Part shown: in pieces, positions 16,936 through 25,534 of the stretch
Layout: each line of letters opens with the position of its first letter
Numbering within the stretch: position 1 is the stretch's first letter
NCBI GenBank assembly: GCA_002298785.1
Contig: DBMR01000095.1
Location: 181,713-245,712 of the forward strand
Reading direction: 5' to 3'
Origin: Verrucomicrobia subdivision 3 bacterium UBA693
GTDB taxonomy: Bacteria; Verrucomicrobiota; Verrucomicrobiia; Limisphaerales; UBA8199
Length of the DNA stretch: 64,000 bases
The notes under the pieces: model-generated
Database searches by the model: none
What the model was told of the DNA's origin: nothing
What the model saw: the letters and a program-made list of their open reading frames with translations, nothing else
Program-made: the position numbers and the translations under genes

Positions 16936-17802
16936 CTAAGGTAACCTGCCCCAGATCCAGGTAACCCCCACCGTGCCCATGTAGCCAACCATGCTGCCGA
17001 AGCCCTTCGTGAACGAGGCATGCGCGGAAAGCCGCGGGGAGAATTGCCAGCCGATCCCGACGTTCATGCCGAACTGGCTCCGGTCGATCTGGTCACTCGG
17101 TGTCGCCGCGAAGAACTGGCCGACCAGGCTCAAGCGTCTTGCCGCCTGCCACTCGAGCGCCACGCCATAATGGAATCCATCGTGCATGGGTTGTTGGGCG
17201 CTGTCGCCGATCCACGTGTACCCGAAATTCAAATCCGCGGTCAGATGCTCCGACAGGTCCTTGCTCGCCATCCAGGCTAGGTCGAAATCGGGGTTGCCCG
17301 TGCCCAATCCCTGGCTGCGGCTGGCGGTGGGTATCTTGATGCCCAGGTTGAGCGACTGGGTCATCCAAAGCTCATCCTGGTCCACCAGCTTAAACTTGGT
17401 GTTGAACAGGGTGTCGGCGAAGCCAGAGTGGGTCTGGCGGCCATTCCCTGCAGGCTGGGACATCCATTCGGCGCCAACTGCGAGGCTGGCGTCCCACCGG
17501 GACAGCAACCCGTAGGTGAATACCAGGGGGACCTGGGCATATTCAATCCGCCGATTGTAGGCGTAGGTCACGTCCAGGTCTGTTTCGAGCTGGCCCGCCG
17601 CAAGCGGTTCCGCGTTGTCGATCTGGGCGGCGTTGCCCGCAAATAACGCGCTCGCCCGGCTGGGCAACGCGGTGTGCGCGGCCAGGACCTGTATCGTGGA
17701 GCACCAGCCCACGAGCAGGGCCAATCCGCAGGCGAGCCTGCGACAGGAGAACTGGCCCAAAAGCCATCCCCCCAGCGCGTGGCTCGTCCGAGGGCGGATC
17801 AA
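16936..17802 (-). CDS. Outer-membrane beta-barrel protein (phenol MetA-like fold)
   Basis: A 288-residue protein with a signal sequence (hydrophobic ACGLALLVGW, then VLAAHTA) and then alternating amphipathic strands ending in aromatic residues: QLETDLDVTYAYNRRIEYAQ, ASLAVGAEWM, LTADLNFGYTWIG, GVALEWQAARRLSLVGQFFA, and a final GTVGVTWIWGRLP. This matches the family of outer-membrane transporters named after phenol-degradation MetA. It starts at a TTG overlapping the stop of the epimerase gene by 4 bases (TTGA), so it is the last gene of the four-gene operon. In that context it is the best candidate for the outer-membrane secretion channel or an accessory barrel of an exopolysaccharide system; that role is inference. 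Confidence 0.75.
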   Translation of the reverse strand: MIRPRTSHALGGWLLGQFSCRRLACGLALLVGWCSTIQVLAAHTALPSRASALFAGNAAQIDNAEPLAAGQLETDLDVTYAYNRRIEYAQVPLVFTYGLLSRWDASLAVGAEWMSQPAGNGRQTHSGFADTLFNTKFKLVDQDELWMTQSLNLGIKIPTASRSQGLGTGNPDFDLAWMASKDLSEHLTADLNFGYTWIGDSAQQPMHDGFHYGVALEWQAARRLSLVGQFFAATPSDQIDRSQFGMNVGIGWQFSPRLSAHASFTKGFGSMVGYMGTVGVTWIWGRLP

Positions 17803-18980
17803 CGTTGCGGGTCCTTTCGCCGGCTGCGCGTTTCTTTCGCGCCCGGTTGGGTGTCTCCTGGCTCGGCGACCTGCTCTTTCAGGATGGCAACAATCCGTTC
17901 CGCGGCGTGGCCGTCGCCAAAGGGGTTCAACGCCTTCGACATTTCCGCGTACGCCTTGGGGTCGCGTAGCAGCCGGGTGGCCTCGTTGACAATTCGCTCC
18001 GCGTTGGTTCCTACGATCCTTCCTGCGCCGACCTCCACCACCTCGGGACGCTCCGTCGCCTCGCGCAGAATGAGCACCGGCTTGTGAAAGGACGGCGCCT
18101 CCTCCTGGATGCCGCCGGAGTCGGTCAGAATTAGATAGCTGCGTGCCATCAATCGCAGCAGGTCGGGGTAGCCGACGGGCTCGACCAGGTGAATCCTGGG
18201 ACAGTTCCCCAGCTCGCCTCGCGCTACGGCCTGCACGTTGGGGTTGAGGTGAACGGGATAAACGATCTCGAGGTCGCCGAACGCTTCCACCAGTTCCCGC
18301 AACGCCTGGCAGATCGCACGCAGGGGAGTTCCGTGGTTCTCCCGCCGGTGAGCGGTGACCAGCACCAGTCGCCGGCCTTCCAAATTCAGGGACCGGAGCC
18401 GTTCGGCTTCAAACGGCCCTTCCACCGGCATGAGACGCAGCGCGTCCACAATGGTGTTGCCGGTCACGAAAACCGAATCCGCGGCCAATCCTTCCCGAAG
18501 CAAGTTGGCGCGGGCTCGTTCCGTGGGCGCAAAATGGAGATCCGCGGTCGCGGACACGATGCGGCGATTCACCTCTTCGGGAAAGGGATGGCGGCGGTCG
18601 AAGGTTCGCAAGCCGGCCTCGACATGGCCGACGCGGATGCCTTGATAGAAGGCGGCCAGTGCCGCGGTCATCACCGTCGTGGTATCCCCCTGGATCAGGA
18701 TCGCATCCGGTGATTCCTCGGCGAACACGCGGGTGAGGGCAGCCAGTGAGCGCGATGTGAAATCGGCCAGCGTCTGATTGGGCTGCATCAGATCCAGGTC
18801 GCGGTCGGGTCGAAGCTGGAAGGCGCGCAAAACGGCGTCGAGCATCTCGCGATGCTGCGCAGTGCTCACGAGGAGGGAATCGAATCGATCGCCCGCCTTC
18901 TGCAACTCCAGCATGACCGGGGCCAGCTTGATGGCCTCCGGCCGGGTGCCGATTATCGTCAGGATTTTGTGACGCCGCAT
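17799..18980 (-). CDS. wecB: UDP-N-acetylglucosamine 2-epimerase, non-hydrolysing
   Basis: A 393-residue cytoplasmic enzyme of the GT-B fold that interconverts UDP-GlcNAc and UDP-ManNAc. Motifs: GTRPEAIKLAPVMLEL at about residues 11-26, IQGDTTTVMTAALAAFY, the GHVEAGLRTFDRRHPFPEE signature, TAHRREN, and SDSGGIQEEAP near the C-terminus. A charged tail of about 25 residues (GAKETRSRRKDPQR) extends past the usual end. The gene overlaps the GT2 gene before it by 22 bases and the barrel gene after it by 4, implying translational coupling and a supply of UDP-ManNAc to the adjacent synthase. Confidence 0.93.
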   Translation of the reverse strand: MRRHKILTIIGTRPEAIKLAPVMLELQKAGDRFDSLLVSTAQHREMLDAVLRAFQLRPDRDLDLMQPNQTLADFTSRSLAALTRVFAEESPDAILIQGDTTTVMTAALAAFYQGIRVGHVEAGLRTFDRRHPFPEEVNRRIVSATADLHFAPTERARANLLREGLAADSVFVTGNTIVDALRLMPVEGPFEAERLRSLNLEGRRLVLVTAHRRENHGTPLRAICQALRELVEAFGDLEIVYPVHLNPNVQAVARGELGNCPRIHLVEPVGYPDLLRLMARSYLILTDSGGIQEEAPSFHKPVLILREATERPEVVEVGAGRIVGTNAERIVNEATRLLRDPKAYAEMSKALNPFGDGHAAERIVAILKEQVAEPGDTQPGAKETRSRRKDPQR

Positions 18981-20266
18981 GCGGTAATTTCGGACTTCGC
19001 CGCCCGCGGAGCCATCACGAAGCGCTCGGTTTTTGCCCAGGTGCGGGCCTTACGGAACACGAAATCGTCGAAAAACGCTTTGACTACCACGGCGATCCAC
19101 ATCTGGCAATAAGTGAAATACGAGACGGCACTCAACAGAATATTGCTCAGGGAGTCCTCCCCTTCCTCGCGCGACAATGCGAGCGTGACTTCGGCGACAA
19201 ACAGAGCCAGCGCCAGCATCCAAATTTCCCAGAACGGGCCCAACACTGTGATCCGCACGAGGTGAAACAAGCCCAGCACGAACACCAGGTCCGAAAGCAC
19301 GATAGCCGCAAAACAGACGTAGTACATCCCGAGGGCGTAGAGCAACTCCAGGCCCAGCCGCCTCGGGCGAATGGAATGCAGCCGCGGGAGGTGTTTAGCC
19401 ACCAGGTAATTGTTACCGCGGGCCCAGCGGGTGCGCTGTCGGAACCAGGTTGAGAGTTTTTCCGGCTCCTGTTCCCACGTCACCGCGTAAGGGACGAATT
19501 TGATCTTATAGCCGGCCTCGTATATCTGGATGGATAGTTCGGCATCTTCGGTCAACGCGCCGGCATCCCAACCCCCGACCGCCTCGAAAGCCGAGCGGCG
19601 GATGATCAAGTTAGTTCCGGGAAGCGAGCAGACCTCCATCAGCATCCAGCGGCCGGCCTGGACGATCCACTGGTAACTCACCCCCTCGATATTGATCAGG
19701 CGGGTCAGCAGATTCTTCTTGCGGTTCAGACAACGAAACGTGCCGATCACGGCCCCGAGTTCGGGGTGCGCCGCAAGTTGCCGCGCCAGGTGCAGCAGCG
19801 CCTCCGGTTCCGGCGCGTTGTCCGCGTCGTAAATCGCGATGGCTTCGAAGCGCGCCTTGCGCATGGCCCGGTTCAGCGCCGCCGCCTTCCCGCCCGCGCG
19901 TTCCGCGGCGCTGAGATGCAGCACCCGGATGCGGGCATCCTCCTCGGCCCAGCGGTCGGCAATCTCGCCGGTCCGGTCAGTGCTGGCGTCGTTAATGACG
20001 ATGATTTCGAGCCGGCCTTCGGGATACCGCAGCGCCGTCATCGCCGCGAGCGTTTGATCGAGCACCACCTCCTCGTTGTGCGCCGGGATCAGCAGCGAGA
20101 CGCGGGGGAGTTCCAACGGCCGAGCGGCCAATTCCCGCCGTTCCCGCTCTGCCCGATGGCTGTAAAGCCAGCCGAGCACGCAGAGGATGAACTGGTAGCT
20201 CAGCATGAACCAGATGATGACAACGCTGAGTACAAACAGCGCGTCGATGATGGGGTGATTAAACAC
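18959..20266 (-). CDS. Processive family 2 glycosyltransferase (polysaccharide synthase)
   Basis: A 435-residue membrane synthase. One membrane segment (ALFVLSVVIIWFMLSYQFIL) precedes the GT-A domain with VSLLIPAHNEE, VINDASTDRTG, the DAD of IYDADNAPEP, the TED of ALTEDAELS and QRTRW, the conserved residues of processive GT2 enzymes such as PgaC and hyaluronan synthase. Two to three membrane segments follow (LYALGMYYVCFAAIVLSDLV, ILLSAVSYFTYCQM). A GTG start at 20266 is chosen over an upstream start at 20338 because AGAAGGG lies 9 bases before it; the GTG overlaps the upstream stop (GTGTTTAA). It should polymerise an activated hexosamine and move the chain through the inner membrane. Confidence 0.9.
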   Translation of the reverse strand: MFNHPIIDALFVLSVVIIWFMLSYQFILCVLGWLYSHRAERERRELAARPLELPRVSLLIPAHNEEVVLDQTLAAMTALRYPEGRLEIIVINDASTDRTGEIADRWAEEDARIRVLHLSAAERAGGKAAALNRAMRKARFEAIAIYDADNAPEPEALLHLARQLAAHPELGAVIGTFRCLNRKKNLLTRLINIEGVSYQWIVQAGRWMLMEVCSLPGTNLIIRRSAFEAVGGWDAGALTEDAELSIQIYEAGYKIKFVPYAVTWEQEPEKLSTWFRQRTRWARGNNYLVAKHLPRLHSIRPRRLGLELLYALGMYYVCFAAIVLSDLVFVLGLFHLVRITVLGPFWEIWMLALALFVAEVTLALSREEGEDSLSNILLSAVSYFTYCQMWIAVVVKAFFDDFVFRKARTWAKTERFVMAPRAAKSEITACGVTKS

Positions 20267-23200
20267 TGGTCTTAGCCCTTCTCTGAAATCGAATCCCAAG
20301 CCGGCGCAGCCGTGACATGCCGTAGAGCCCAAGCACAAAGACCAGTCCGCGCGTGCCGATCCAGGCGATGGAACTCAACGCCTCTTCGCCGGTCTCCTCC
20401 ACCACCTTGGCAATCGTCGTGGCCTCCCGAAACTCAAAACGGTGCTGCCCGGCGGGCAGGGTGATGATCCAATCGTATCCCGACCGCGCCACGGCTCCTG
20501 TTAGAGGCTGGCCGTCGCTCAAGACCACGCTCGGCTCACGAGAAATCGTCAGCCAGGCCCGCCGCGGCGAAGTGTAGTCCAGGCCCAAGCCGAATCGGGT
20601 TGGCGCCGCCGAGGTGAATGGCGCGGTCATGTCGTGAATCCAAACGGGCCGTTTCATCGACGGAGTCTCCAGGCCCGTAAACCGGTGCTCGCCCGGTTCG
20701 AGGAGCGCGGTGCCGTTCCCGCCGAATATCCAGGGTTGTCCATCTACGATCGGAACGAGCGGCTTTTTCGAAGCGCGGCTGCGGCCGAACAGTTCAGACC
20801 AGCGGGAGGGTTCCTGAGGACGCTCGAACTGGAGGCGCACGGGCCGGCCCGCGCTGACGGTGACACCGTTCGAGCCGGAGTTCACCCGGGCCGCAGACCC
20901 CATGATGAACGGCAGCAACTCGCGGTCCTGCAGCAGCACGCTCGCTTCGCTGTAAAGGCCCACGCGGCCATTCCCCGCGGCGGCGGCCGCCTGCGCCGTG
21001 AGAGCAAGTTCCAACCCGCAAGGCAGCTCGGTTGGCGCATTGCCCTGTTCCCGGTCTTTCACGACGTTGATGTCGAACATGAGCCGCGAGGGGTCCTTGA
21101 CCAGTTTGCGATAGACGTCGCCGAACTGCAGGTAACGGGTCGGCGCTGCGCCCCACATCTCCTCGGGGTCCTCGACCTGCAAAGTGAAATCAAACCGGTC
21201 CATGAGTCCCACGACATCGCGGGAGTCACATCCGGTCCTCTCGATGACCCGCGGGACGCTGAAGCTGTCGAGCGCGGTGACGATGACGTCGAGCGGTCTG
21301 CCCCTAATGATCCCGAGCACCTCCGCCAGCCAGTCGCGGGTCAGCCCACAGCGGAATGCCGTCCAGCGCGCAAGGGCCGCGGGGTTCTTCTTCCAGAAGT
21401 TGGTGGAGGCTTCATCGAAAAGCAGGTGGGGGTCGAATCCGCCTTGTTCCTGGAATTGCCGGCAAACTTCGGCGTTCATCGGGATGTAGCCATCCGGCTT
21501 GAGCAGCCCGTCGTCGGTGTCGAAGCAAAGCTCCGCGATGTTGACGCCGTCCCAGTCATGCCGGCTGAGCAGCTCATCCAGAAACCGGAGGGCAGCGGCC
21601 CGACAGTCGGGATTGGCCAGATTCATGAACTTGCGCCAGCCTATAATCGCGTCGCGTCCTGTCGCCGTTTTGTCGCGCCATTCCGGGTGCTCTTCCCAGA
21701 ATTTCTGCGACACCTCGGGGAATTCGATCCAGGCGTACACAGCGATGCCTTGCGCGTGGCAGAGCCGGATGAGCAGGTCGTAATCATATGTCCACTTAGG
21801 GTAGGCATGCCAGGCCGCGGCATAGATGGCGCGCACACCTTCGTTGTGCCATGCCTTGACCAACTCCTCCACCGGGATGTTCTCGCGGAAGCCCGGGTCG
21901 AAGTAGAACTCGACGCCGTCCGCGGACACCAGGGGCTCGAGGTTGAAACGCTGCCGCAGGTGCTGCGCCAGGAACGGAAACCGCGTGTAACCAAGGCCGG
22001 TCACCGGGTCCAGTTCCGTGGCGAGGTAGATCACCACACCCTCCCCGACGCGGCTGGCCACGGCGAGCGGCCGTTCACTGTCCGCCTCGACAACGAGGGG
22101 GGCGCTGATCGGCGGTGGGACGAAGCGCTGGACCTCGGCCACTGCGGACCACTCGATCGGCACCTCCGGCATTAGTAGATCGCGGACTTGCTTTGCCGGG
22201 AACGTGCCGCTATCAAAACTGAAGCCCGCCTGTTCTGCCAACGGCGTGCGACCTTCGAACACGGCCCGACCACCTTTCCGGATCCAGTCGAGGAGACGGT
22301 CCTGTGTCGCCTTGTCGGGGGCAGCGTTGCGGGGAACAACGACGAAGGCATCCGCGGGGATGGGGGTGGAGGGATCGTAAGGCTGACGGGCGATGCCATA
22401 CGCCGCGAGCGCGGAGTCAAAGGGTCGAGACTCCCCGACAATCACAGCATGCCGCGCCCGAACCGTCGACGTCGTCAAGGCGTCCGCGCCGCGCACCGCG
22501 AGTTGCAGCCGTTGCCAAAAATCGGGCTTTTCCGGCTTCCGCCGTTCGGTCGGCGGCTGGACGATGCTTTGAACCGCTACCAGGCCGCCGGGCGGCGGAG
22601 TCAGTGTCAGGGTGACCGGTTTGCCAGCTTCGACGGCTTGGAAATCGTCAGTCGCCACACCTTTGGCATCGATTTTGGTGAGCTTTAGGAATGGCTGGCG
22701 AGGCGAGAGCGTGAGCGTTTCAGGCCCTGCAGTAACGGCGAAATCATCGAGCGCCACGTGGGGGGCCAGGTCTTTGATGGACATGAACTGGTAACCCTCC
22801 TTCTGGAGCGCAGCAACGATCTGCTGAAGATGCTTCACCGGCATGAAGTGGTGAAAATAGAAAGAGGCAACCGCGTCACGTACCACCTTGAGCCGGTGGG
22901 CCGCGGCGATAATCGCCGCCGGGTCAGGCTTCTCCATCGGCACGTAGCCGAGGTTCTCCGGGATGACCGCTTGCCCGAAAACATCGACGGTGAAGTACGG
23001 GCTGAATTGGTCGCCGAGATGCTCCTCGCTGATTTGCCGTCGTTCGTAACAGTGGCTGAAGACCGTGGCGAGAGTCCGGTAGTGTTCAGGGGATGCGCCG
23101 TAGTGTGGCGTCTCGAAGGCCAGGGGATACAGGCCGGCTCGGAAGCATTCCTCCAGCCCCTTCTGCAATCTGGGACGGAACACGCTGGGCGCGCCGTCGG

Positions 23201-24227
23201 GGGTTGGTCGGTCGGTCAGCGTGTTCCAAAACTCGTAGTCATCTGCGCTGACCCCATGGTACTGGTGGGTGATGCCGTGCATGATAACGGTCCCCCCCGA
23301 CGCGACCATATTATGCAACGCCTCCTCGAATTCGGGGTCGCTGGCCACGGACTGCTCCACGTGGTTCGCCGGGTTTTTAAAGATCGGGATGAGCGCGATG
23401 TGAAAGGGCACATGCCGCGACGAAAGGACTTTTGCTATTCGGCGCAAGTCGGCGGGGTCGCTTTCGGTGCTGACATCCTCGATCCGGACCAAAGCGCGCC
23501 GACTGGGGGCGTGGTTCACCCCGAGGATGTCGTGCAGCAAATCCGCAAAGATTAGGGAGACGTTGCTTTCCGGCCCCAGGGAGCAAGTCGCTCCGGCGAA
23601 ATACCAGAATTGGCCCGAGCGCAGGACGAACGGAACCGACTGACCTTTGCCGCCGGCCGTGGCCAGCACCTGCACCCTGCCCGGGTCGTGGATTGATACC
23701 CGGTCAACGTCCGGATCCTCCTCATTCGGCAAAACGACCGTGCGGTAGGTAACGTTGGTCAGGGACAATGGCGGCCCATTGGTCATCCCGGCGAACCCGA
23801 GCCGCACGGCCACGTTCGTGATCGAAGTAAACTGGTTCAGGTGGCGATGGAGCCATACGGTCGGACCGGAGCGCCGTGCCAGGTCTTCCAGTAGCGCTGC
23901 GGGCTCTACCGTTTCCGGCGCCGCGCCAAATACGAACACGGCTTGAAAACGGTCCGCCAGGCCGGCGGTGTAAGCCGAAATCGGCAGGAGTTCCGCGTGA
24001 AGATCGAAGTGCCCCATGAGGTTGGCCGCCGCACGGGCCGATTTGAGCCCTTCATTTTCGGTTGCTGGCCCATCATAAAGCACGAGAGCGGAGTTTGCGG
24101 GGATATTCCCGGCTTCTGCGCCGGCACATTGTCCGGCGATTAAAAAAACCAACAGTGAAGCTACTGCGAGCGGCCCCGCCAAACATCTTGCCGCAAGAGT
24201 CCTCATTCCGACTTCGTGATTAATCAT
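20259..24227 (-). CDS. Fused DUF2334 polysaccharide deacetylase and TIM-barrel glycoside hydrolase, membrane-anchored
   Basis: A 1322-residue envelope protein. After a signal peptide (MRTLAARCLAGPLAVASLLV) and an N-terminal alpha/beta domain comes a DUF2334 deacetylase (about 240-490) with VRIEDVSTESDP, the metal-site type HGITHQYHG, FETPHYGASPEHY and FYFHHFMP. A further alpha/beta domain (about 590-770; VVVPRNAAPDK, WIRKGGRAVFEG) leads to a barrel (about 780-1080: YFDPGFRENIP, GVRAIYAAAWHAYPKW, GIAVYAWIEFPEVSQ, DWDGVNIAELCFDTD) like the PgaB and GHL10 type. A beta-rich part and one C-terminal membrane helix (WIGTRGLVFVLGLYG) with a basic tail end it. PgaB and PelA combine the same two activities, so it likely modifies and trims a nascent hexosamine polymer in the periplasm. 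Confidence 0.8.
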   Translation of the reverse strand: MINHEVGMRTLAARCLAGPLAVASLLVFLIAGQCAGAEAGNIPANSALVLYDGPATENEGLKSARAAANLMGHFDLHAELLPISAYTAGLADRFQAVFVFGAAPETVEPAALLEDLARRSGPTVWLHRHLNQFTSITNVAVRLGFAGMTNGPPLSLTNVTYRTVVLPNEEDPDVDRVSIHDPGRVQVLATAGGKGQSVPFVLRSGQFWYFAGATCSLGPESNVSLIFADLLHDILGVNHAPSRRALVRIEDVSTESDPADLRRIAKVLSSRHVPFHIALIPIFKNPANHVEQSVASDPEFEEALHNMVASGGTVIMHGITHQYHGVSADDYEFWNTLTDRPTPDGAPSVFRPRLQKGLEECFRAGLYPLAFETPHYGASPEHYRTLATVFSHCYERRQISEEHLGDQFSPYFTVDVFGQAVIPENLGYVPMEKPDPAAIIAAAHRLKVVRDAVASFYFHHFMPVKHLQQIVAALQKEGYQFMSIKDLAPHVALDDFAVTAGPETLTLSPRQPFLKLTKIDAKGVATDDFQAVEAGKPVTLTLTPPPGGLVAVQSIVQPPTERRKPEKPDFWQRLQLAVRGADALTTSTVRARHAVIVGESRPFDSALAAYGIARQPYDPSTPIPADAFVVVPRNAAPDKATQDRLLDWIRKGGRAVFEGRTPLAEQAGFSFDSGTFPAKQVRDLLMPEVPIEWSAVAEVQRFVPPPISAPLVVEADSERPLAVASRVGEGVVIYLATELDPVTGLGYTRFPFLAQHLRQRFNLEPLVSADGVEFYFDPGFRENIPVEELVKAWHNEGVRAIYAAAWHAYPKWTYDYDLLIRLCHAQGIAVYAWIEFPEVSQKFWEEHPEWRDKTATGRDAIIGWRKFMNLANPDCRAAALRFLDELLSRHDWDGVNIAELCFDTDDGLLKPDGYIPMNAEVCRQFQEQGGFDPHLLFDEASTNFWKKNPAALARWTAFRCGLTRDWLAEVLGIIRGRPLDVIVTALDSFSVPRVIERTGCDSRDVVGLMDRFDFTLQVEDPEEMWGAAPTRYLQFGDVYRKLVKDPSRLMFDINVVKDREQGNAPTELPCGLELALTAQAAAAAGNGRVGLYSEASVLLQDRELLPFIMGSAARVNSGSNGVTVSAGRPVRLQFERPQEPSRWSELFGRSRASKKPLVPIVDGQPWIFGGNGTALLEPGEHRFTGLETPSMKRPVWIHDMTAPFTSAAPTRFGLGLDYTSPRRAWLTISREPSVVLSDGQPLTGAVARSGYDWIITLPAGQHRFEFREATTIAKVVEETGEEALSSIAWIGTRGLVFVLGLYGMSRLRRLGIRFQRRAKTSV

Positions 24228-24590
24228 TTACCCAGGTCATCTTCTGGCGACCGGCCCAAAGCCGAAATCACCGCACCACAGTTAAGGGAACCCCGCGGGA
24301 AATTCCCAGCGACGCTACTCCGCAGTCCTATCCAGGAACTATGGAAGGTCGATCAGCGTGGAAGATACTGTCTGTGCTCTAATAATCAAATTAAGTTCGC
24401 ATTACAGATTTGTAATGCGATGCGTCGATGCACGCCTGGTCAGTCGGTCCGACCGTTTCTGACCTGGTCAATTCCACGCAACACAATCCCTATCAGACAT
24501 TTGGCCCTACAGATCGACCCCGAAGGTGACCGGTCGACCCCTTACAACGGCGCGAAACACGCCAACCCGAGCGGCTTGACTGAAGAGTGA
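24228..24590. other. Upstream region of the exopolysaccharide operon
   Basis: No supported gene. This region should carry the promoter of the minus-strand operon. The AT-rich part at 24380-24420 contains a perfect palindrome, listed separately. Short frames here do not look like protein. Confidence 0.45.
24398..24419. promoter_or_regulatory. Perfect 9-bp inverted repeat (operator candidate)
   Basis: CGCATTACA and TGTAATGCG flank a 4-base GATT spacer. The site lies 170-190 bases upstream of the start of the deacetylase-hydrolase gene (24227), in the AT-rich part of the intergenic region. The symmetry suits a dimeric repressor or activator; a short hairpin at a mobile-element boundary is the alternative, as a transposase remnant starts 170 bases away. 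Confidence 0.4.
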
Positions 24591-24860
24591 ATTTACAATG
24601 CGATCTGTCCGCGCTGCCCCTGTCAACTGCGGGAGCGGAGCGAGTCGTGGAAGTTCAAGCGGCTGCAACGCCGACGTGGGCAAACCGAGGGACGCATCAG
24701 CATCGTCAAAAACGCATTCCTCCATGGACGGATGCGCAGCAAAGGGTTCACGCACCGGGCATTAACAGTCACCTGGACGGTGCTGGTGCACAACCTGTGG
24801 GTGCTGGCACGCCTGCAATTACGCACCCGGGCAGAGCGGATCAAAGCTCTGGCGGCCTGA
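24591..24860 (+). pseudogene. Transposase C-terminal remnant
   Basis: The frame from 24591 (directly after a stop) to the stop at 24858-24860 encodes about 89 residues of a DDE-type transposase end: RERSESWKFKRLQRRRGQ, TEGRISIVKNAFLHGRMRSK, GFTHRALTVTWTVLVHNLWV, LARLQLRTRAE. The R-x-x-TEGRI-x-x-KN pattern carries the last catalytic Glu region, followed by the helix with HNLWVLARL, as in transposases of several insertion sequences common in Verrucomicrobiota and Planctomycetes. There is no start codon, no N-terminal catalytic part, and no terminal repeats were found. The element is dead and marks a past insertion beside the exopolysaccharide operon. Confidence 0.7.
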
Positions 24861-25216
24861 GCGCCGCCCCGGGACGTCGTTCATTGGCCGCCGTGTCCGT
24901 CAAACAGCGAATAAAGCTCTTTGATGGAAGACAGCCGCCAATCGCCAAAAATAGCGCGAGATATTGGATGCCGGTTTTCATCCAGGATTTTGTTCGCGTT
25001 TCATTCTCAGGGTAGATGTCCACGGTTGCAATAAAACCGCTGGGTGTCTGAGGGTGCTGGATCAGTGAGCCTGTCGCCCCCACCGCTGTCCAAGTGCAAC
25101 CAGGTTCGCTCGGTCATCGCCAAGCTCGACCCCCTTTCTTGCTCCGACTCCAGGAAGGCGCGAATGACTTTGACGCCTGCGATAGAATCCATGAGATTCG
25201 CGGAAGGAATTCAACC
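24861..25216. other. Intergenic stretch after the transposase remnant
   Basis: No gene is supported. Two minus-strand frames (to 25083 and to 25192) have mixed composition and no ribosome-binding site; the first contains a hydrophobic stretch (MKTGIQYLALFLAIGGC) that might be a lipoprotein-like signal, but the rest is unnatural. The right end carries the AAGGA site of the next gene. Confidence 0.35.
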
Positions 25217-25522
25217 ATGAACGTGATACTTGATTTGTGCATTGTCCCGATCGGTGTGGGAGTGTCTTTGTCCCCCTACGTGGCCGCCTGTGAGAAGGTC
25301 TTGAAGGAAGGCGGATTAAGGACTGTGCTGCACGCCAACGGAACGAACATCGAGGGGGAGTGGGACCTGGTTTTTGACGCCGTCAAACAGTGCCATGAAG
25401 TCGTTCACCAAATGGGAGCGCCAAGGATTTCCACGTACATCCACCTGGGGACGCGGACCGATCGAACGCAGACAATGGACGAGAAGATCCGGAGCGTGGA
25501 GAGCAAACTGACTGGCCGATAG
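25217..25522 (+). CDS. MTH1187-family thiamine-binding protein
   Basis: A 101-residue ferredoxin-fold protein of the MTH1187/YkoF-like (DUF77) family, whose members bind thiamine and form tetramers. Signature parts: VPIGVGVSLSPYVAACEKVL, TVLHANGTNIEGEWD, VFDAVKQCHEVVHQMGAPRI and THIHLGTRTDR-like TYIHLGTRTDR. The start at 25217 is chosen over 25094 because AAGGA lies about 9 bases upstream and the family begins at this point. It stands alone; the next gene converges on it. Its likely role is thiamine or hydroxymethylpyrimidine handling, known only by family. Confidence 0.9.
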   Translation: MNVILDLCIVPIGVGVSLSPYVAACEKVLKEGGLRTVLHANGTNIEGEWDLVFDAVKQCHEVVHQMGAPRISTYIHLGTRTDRTQTMDEKIRSVESKLTGR

Positions 25523-25534
25523 CTCGCGGCATGG

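Noticed and set aside
20634..22175. 513-residue plus-strand frame opposite the deacetylase-hydrolase gene
   Set aside because: Long only because of base composition; no domain, and the opposite strand carries the real protein.
24841..25083. 80-residue minus-strand frame with a lipoprotein-like stretch
   Set aside because: Overlaps the transposase remnant, lacks a ribosome-binding site, and the C-terminal half is unnatural.
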